Source of the DNA: Verrucomicrobiota bacterium
GTDB lineage: Bacteria; Verrucomicrobiota; Verrucomicrobiia; Limisphaerales; Fontisphaeraceae
Assembly (NCBI GenBank): GCA_037139415.1
Contig: JBAXGN010000035.1
Location: 1-48,498, forward strand
DNA length: 48,498 nt
Reading direction: 5' to 3'
Each line of letters starts with the position of its first letter. The stretch's first letter is position 1. Below are positions 44,483 through 48,498 of this stretch, in pieces. Under the pieces are notes generated by a model. The model was not told the DNA's origin, ran no database searches, and saw nothing but the letters and a program-made list of their open reading frames with translations. Both the position numbers and the translations under genes were made by a program.

Positions 44483-44848
44483 ACTGAGGACACGGACCTC
44501 AGCGGAGGGCGGAACCTTTGATTTCGGAATGCGGAATGCGGAGTGCGGAATGAATCCAAAATACCCAACATGGCAAAAAAATTGGAACCGAAATTGACTA
44601 CGGATGACACTGAGGACACGGACCTCAGCGGAGGGCGGAACCTTTGATTTCGGAATGCGGAATGCGGAGTGCGGAATGAATCCAAAATACCCAACATGGC
44701 AAAAAAATTGGAACCGAAATTGACTACGGATGACACTGAGGACACGGACCTCAGCGGAGGGCGGAACCTTTGATTTCGGAATGCGGAATGCGGAGTGCGG
44801 AATGAATCCAAAATACCCAACATGGCAAAAAAATTGGAACTGAAATTG
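44483..44848 (+). repeat. Tandem repeat, period 126 bp, about 2.9 copies
   Basis: Units start at 44483, 44609 and 44735 and are nearly identical. Each carries ACTGAGGACACGGACCTCAG, a GCGGAATGCGGAGTGCGGAA block and AACATGGCAAAAAAATTGG. The period is divisible by three, so long minus-strand frames appear with a 42-residue repeat; these are judged artefacts. The first unit starts 9 bp after the ATPase stop. Confidence 0.93.
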
Positions 44849-44960
44849 ACCGTTCACTGATAACTGATAACTGCCTCTGACTTTCTCTCTCCTTCATATC
44901 ATTTTTCTGCAAAATAAATTTGTTCCCAATTTTTATGCCAGATAATATTTTTGCCATGTC
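44787..44960 (+). repeat. Right imperfect direct repeat flanking the ATPase gene
   Basis: Partner of 42958-43118. It overlaps the end of the 126-bp tandem array. An inverted copy of the CGGAATGCGGA motif follows at about 44986-45010. Between 44961 and 45097 no gene is seen. Confidence 0.65.
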
Positions 44961-45097
44961 CGGTTTCCTATTTTTAGCAAAATCACTCCGCATTCCGCAT
45001 TCCGAAATCCGAAATCCGCATTTGTTTATCTGCCATGTTCGGCTTCCCCTTTTTCAAGACTTTACATTTCTTCCCTAATCCGGTAGGAACTACTCCC

Positions 45098-48000
45098 ATG
45101 CTCAGTCCAAAATTACTTTGCAACCTGCTTGGCGGTCATTGCACGCCAGCGTCCGCTCTTTTCAGCCGGCCCGGTTTTGTCGTATTCCGTAATTCACCAT
45201 TCGCAATCCGCCATCCCTCGGCTGTCCTGCTACTGCTGTTGTGTTGGTTCCTCAGCCTGGTTCCCGGCAACGCCGGGACGGTGGTGCGGTTCCGTACGGC
45301 GCTCGGCGATATTCAAGTGCAGTTGTATGATGCGGATAAGCCCGTGACCGTGCAGAATTTTCTCCGTTACGTGCAAAACGGTTTATATGCGAACATGATC
45401 ATGCATCGGGTGGTGACGAATTGGGTGGTGCAAGGCGGCGGGTTGATGGTCACCAACCGGGGGACGACCAATCAAACGCTGGCATATATTTCCACTTATC
45501 TGCCCATCACCAATGAGTTCAACGTGGGACGCTTCCACAGTAATGTTTATGGCACCCTGGCGATGGCCAAAACTTCGGATCCCAATTCGGCGACCGCGCA
45601 GTTCTTTTTCAACCTTGCGGACAATTCAGCGAGCTTGGATGACACCAATAACAGTGGCGGCTTTACCGTATTTGGGCGGGTGGTTTCCGATACCAACATC
45701 CTGAACCGTTTCAATCCCGGCCCGGCAAACACGTTTATCAATCAACTGAATCTGGGCGGGATGCTGGCGGAACTGCCGGTGTTGAAACCAGCCACAGCGG
45801 CCACGGTAACCGCCGCCGACCTGCTCTACGTGGAAGTGTCCGTGGTGCTTTCGCCCACCTTCATCGTGCAGCCGCAGAGCCTGACCAATCTTGTGGGTGG
45901 CACTGTCACGTTTGCCACTTCAACTGGAGGAAACGAGCCGATTTCGCTGCAATGGATTTTTAACGGTCATGCACTATCCGGCTTCACCAATAATTCGCTT
46001 ATAATTACCAATGCCCAAGCACCGAACGAAGGAAACTATTTTGTGGTGGCCAGCAATGGCTATGGTGTGGCCACCAGTATTGTGGCCACACTCACGCTGA
46101 CGAATTCACCCACGCGCCCAACCATCCTGCAACAACCACAAAGCCAGGTGTTACGCCCTGGACAACCCGCCCAATTCCAAGTCGTCGCGACTGGCTCCGA
46201 GCCGCTGCGTTATCGCTGGACGAAAGATGGCATAACAGTGCCGGGTGCGAGTAACGCGGTTTACACGGTGAACACTGTCTCTACCACAGATACCGGTAAC
46301 TACCAGGTCATCCTTACCAACATCTCTGGCAGTGTGACCAGTGAGGTGGCGGTTTTAACGGTAGATGGCGTACTGCCAATTTCGGCGATAACGTCTCCGC
46401 TCACTGAAAGCATGGTGACAAACAGTCTTGTGGTGGTTGTCGGCACTGCTTGGGATAATCATTCTATTGCTGCCGTGCATTATCAGTTAAACGATGGGCC
46501 ATGGCTCGTTGCTGTTGGTACGACCAACTGGCAAGCAGCTATCACGTTAAATCTAGGTACCAATTATGTTCTCGCTTTTTCCCTGGATGCGGCAGGGAAC
46601 GCCTCGAAAACAAATGCTATTTCTATTCTCAGAGTGTTGGCCGATACATTGACGGTGCAGACTACGGGGTTGGGACGTGTTTCTCCTGACCTGAATAATC
46701 AGTCCCTTGGGGTAGGGATGCGCTTTGAAGTCACGGCCGTGCCAAGCCAAGGTTACATGCTCTCGAATTGGATGGAACAGGTGGGCGGCGGCGCGGCTAC
46801 GGTGGTCGCGACGACGGCCAACTACACCTTTGTGATGAAATCCAACCTGGTGCTGACGGCGAATTTTGCGCCCACCGCCAAGCCTGTTATTGTACAACAG
46901 CCGACAAGTATGGCGGTGCAACCAGGTCAGTCCGTTCAGTTTCAAGTGCAGGCAACAGGGTCTGCGCCACTGCGTTATCGCTGGACGAAAGATGGCATAA
47001 CAGTGCCGGGTGCGAGTAACGCGGTTTACACGGTGAACACTGTCTCTACCACAGATACCGGTAACTACCAGGTCATCCTTACCAACATCTCTGGCAGTGT
47101 GACCAGTGAGGTGGCGGTTTTAACGGTAGATGGCGTACTGCCAATTTCGGCGATAACGTCTCCGCTCACTGAAAGCATGGTGACAAACAGTCTTGTGGTG
47201 GTTGTCGGCACTGCTTGGGATAATCATTCTATTGCTGCCGTGCATTATCAGTTAAACGATGGGCCATGGCTCGTTGCTGTTGGTACGACCAACTGGCAAG
47301 CAGCTATCACGTTAAATCTAGGTACCAATTATGTTCTCGCTTTTTCCCTGGATGCGGCAGGGAACGCCTCGAAAACAAATGCTATTTCTATTCTCAGAGT
47401 GTTGGCCGATACATTGACGGTGCAGACTACGGGGTTGGGACGTGTTTCTCCTGACCTGAATAATCAGTCCCTTGGGGTAGGGATGCGCTTTGAAGTCACG
47501 GCCGTGCCAAGCCAAGGTTACATGCTCTCGAATTGGATGGAACAGGTGGGCGGCGGCGCGGCTACGGTGGTCGCGACGACGGCCAACTACACCTTTGTGA
47601 TGAAATCCAACCTGGTGCTGACGGCGAATTTTGCGCCCACCGCCAAGCCTGTTATTGTACAACAGCCGACAAGTATGGCGGTGCAACCAGGTCAGTCCGT
47701 TCAGTTTCAAGTGCAGGCAACAGGGTCTGCGCCGCTGCGTTATCGCTGGACGAAAGATGGCATAACGGTGCCGGGTGCGAGTAACGCGGTTTATACCATC
47801 AATAATGTCAGTGCCATCCATGCCGGGAAATATCAAGTCATCGTTGCCAATACCTTGGGCAGCGTGACCAGCACCCCACCGGCAATACTGACGGTGGATG
47901 GGGCAAAACCCAGCCTGACGATCAGCAAACCAATGCCCAATGCCCGCGTGGGGAGCAGCATACAGGTCACTGGTCGTATTACCGATGCTGGTGGTCCGTT

Positions 48001-48498
48001 GGCCGTTGTTTATTATCAACTCAACGATGGACAGTGGCAAACGGCCAATGGCACCACCAATTGGCAGGCGAGTGTGAATGACCTGCTTCCCAGCACCAAC
48101 ACCATCAAACTCTACGCGGTTGATATGGCGGGGAATTTTTCACTCACCAACCTTTTGAAGGTAAATTACGTGGTGAACACGCTGCGGGTGGGGTATGGCG
48201 GCAATGGGTATGGCAAGGTGACGCCCTCCACCAATACCATGCAGGACGCGGGCAAGAACTATCCGTTGACGGCCACGCCATTGACGGGGAGCATCTTCTC
48301 GAACTGGATGTGCGGCGACATGGTGCTGACCAATAAGCCGGTATTGCAGTTCACCCTGCGCTCGAATACGACGCTGGTGGCCAACTTTATGGCCAACACG
48401 TTCCTGGCGCGCAAGGGGGATTACTACGGGCTGTTCTGTCCCAGCAATGACGTTTCGCTGGCGGACTGGACCAATAGCGGAGCGGTGAAGTTGACGGT
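45098..48498 (+). CDS. Secreted cyclophilin / Ig-repeat protein, 3' end outside window
   Basis: The frame is open from the ATG at 45098 (AGGA at 45085-45088) to the window end, 1133 codons. A signal segment (AVLLLLLCWFLSLVPGNAG, about 44-62) precedes a cyclophilin-type peptidyl-prolyl isomerase: GDIQVQLYDADKPVTVQNFL, RYVQNGLYANMIMHRVV, NWVVQGGG, YGTLAMAKTSDPNSATAQFF, FNLADNSASLDD, GGFTVFGRVV. Several active-site residues (HR, QGGG, MA, QFF, FG) are kept. From about residue 265 come Ig-like domains (PQSQVLRPGQPAQFQVVATG, LRYRWTKDGITVPGASN), a second Ig-like module (VHYQLNDGPWLV) and InlB-type repeats (GYMLSNWME, NLVLTANF). Likely a large cell-surface protein. Confidence 0.88.
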   Translation, partial: MLSPKLLCNLLGGHCTPASALFSRPGFVVFRNSPFAIRHPSAVLLLLLCWFLSLVPGNAGTVVRFRTALGDIQVQLYDADKPVTVQNFLRYVQNGLYANMIMHRVVTNWVVQGGGLMVTNRGTTNQTLAYISTYLPITNEFNVGRFHSNVYGTLAMAKTSDPNSATAQFFFNLADNSASLDDTNNSGGFTVFGRVVSDTNILNRFNPGPANTFINQLNLGGMLAELPVLKPATAATVTAADLLYVEVSVVLSPTFIVQPQSLTNLVGGTVTFATSTGGNEPISLQWIFNGHALSGFTNNSLIITNAQAPNEGNYFVVASNGYGVATSIVATLTLTNSPTRPTILQQPQSQVLRPGQPAQFQVVATGSEPLRYRWTKDGITVPGASNAVYTVNTVSTTDTGNYQVILTNISGSVTSEVAVLTVDGVLPISAITSPLTESMVTNSLVVVVGTAWDNHSIAAVHYQLNDGPWLVAVGTTNWQAAITLNLGTNYVLAFSLDAAGNASKTNAISILRVLADTLTVQTTGLGRVSPDLNNQSLGVGMRFEVTAVPSQGYMLSNWMEQVGGGAATVVATTANYTFVMKSNLVLTANFAPTAKPVIVQQPTSMAVQPGQSVQFQVQATGSAPLRYRWTKDGITVPGASNAVYTVNTVSTTDTGNYQVILTNISGSVTSEVAVLTVDGVLPISAITSPLTESMVTNSLVVVVGTAWDNHSIAAVHYQLNDGPWLVAVGTTNWQAAITLNLGTNYVLAFSLDAAGNASKTNAISILRVLADTLTVQTTGLGRVSPDLNNQSLGVGMRFEVTAVPSQGYMLSNWMEQVGGGAATVVATTANYTFVMKSNLVLTANFAPTAKPVIVQQPTSMAVQPGQSVQFQVQATGSAPLRYRWTKDGITVPGASNAVYTINNVSAIHAGKYQVIVANTLGSVTSTPPAILTVDGAKPSLTISKPMPNARVGSSIQVTGRITDAGGPLAVVYYQLNDGQWQTANGTTNWQASVNDLLPSTNTIKLYAVDMAGNFSLTNLLKVNYVVNTLRVGYGGNGYGKVTPSTNTMQDAGKNYPLTATPLTGSIFSNWMCGDMVLTNKPVLQFTLRSNTTLVANFMANTFLARKGDYYGLFCPSNDVSLADWTNSGAVKLT
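46207..47736 (+). repeat. Internal tandem duplication, 765 bp x 2, in frame
   Basis: Units at 46207-46971 and 46972-47736 are almost identical at nucleotide level; a third partial copy begins at 47737 and diverges after about 65 bp (ttataccatcaat). 765 bp is 255 codons, covering one Ig domain, one second Ig-like module and one InlB-type repeat. Only a handful of substitutions were seen, so it is recent or kept identical by conversion. Confidence 0.95.

Noticed and set aside
44000-44857. 285-codon minus-strand frame with a 42-residue repeat
   Set aside because: It is antisense to the ATPase gene and then runs through the 126-bp tandem repeat, whose period is a multiple of three and so cannot bring in stops.
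1-48498. CRISPR array, rRNA, tRNA or prophage
   Set aside because: No spaced short direct repeats, no rRNA-like stretch, no cloverleaf recognised by eye, no phage structural genes. A covariance scan for tRNAs was not possible here.

Overview
The window looks like a chromosomal segment of a Verrucomicrobiota bacterium, probably of the Pedosphaera/Limisphaera type. This is inferred from gene content, because no rRNA gene is present. The evidence is a soil/wetland-style set of secreted carbohydrate-active and DUF1080/Gfo-Idh-MocA/PmoA proteins, TAT-exported oxidoreductase-like proteins, GloVer-repeat and Ig-repeat surface proteins, and a standard bacterial rpsP-khpA-trmD-rplS cluster.

Layout. 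1-8 kb: the 5' part of a GloVer-repeat protein, a radical SAM/SPASM enzyme, a secreted glycosidase-like protein, a lipoprotein, a HEAT-repeat protein, small membrane or unknown genes (one pair of homologous 51-nt leader ORFs), and a PQQ-type beta-propeller. 8-24 kb: an accessory island of carbohydrate genes in visible decay. Intact genes are a DUF1080 hydrolase, a Gfo/Idh/MocA protein, two parallel beta-helix proteins, an Asp-box (sialidase-like) protein and a GntR/ABC exporter operon. Broken genes are an FAD oxidoreductase (internal deletion), a Gfo/Idh/MocA C-terminal remnant (1-nt frameshift), a PL6-type lyase (frameshift just after the catalytic Arg) and an alpha/beta hydrolase split by an IS110-superfamily element. 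A short dispersed repeat (about 48 bp, five copies, same orientation) is threaded through this island. A 188-bp copy of the IS right end lies 11.8 kb away from the IS.

24-31 kb: two translationally coupled zinc-ribbon/coiled-coil membrane proteins, an outer-membrane beta-barrel protein, and a LytTR response regulator followed by a REC-HisKA-HATPase-REC-LytTR fusion. 31-42 kb: mostly housekeeping and catabolic genes: PIG-L deacetylase, YgfZ, PmoA-family protein, RRM protein, trmB, a TIM-barrel isomerase-like protein, rseP, rplS, trmD, khpA, rpsP (rimM is absent from its usual place) and a class V aminotransferase. 42-45 kb: repeat-rich DNA carrying a DUF4143 AAA ATPase between imperfect direct repeats, followed by a 3 x 126-bp tandem repeat. 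45 kb to the end: the first 1133 codons of a secreted cyclophilin/Ig-repeat protein containing a near-identical 765-bp internal duplication.

The most interesting signals are: (i) the IS110-superfamily element with a 488-nt structured 3' non-coding end (candidate bridge/seek RNA), a disrupted target gene that fixes its boundaries, and a solo right end elsewhere; (ii) the five-copy dispersed repeat at boundaries of broken genes; (iii) the one-polypeptide phosphorelay next to its paralogous regulator; (iv) the repeat-flanked ATPase cassette. All functions are read from sequence only; no searches were run.
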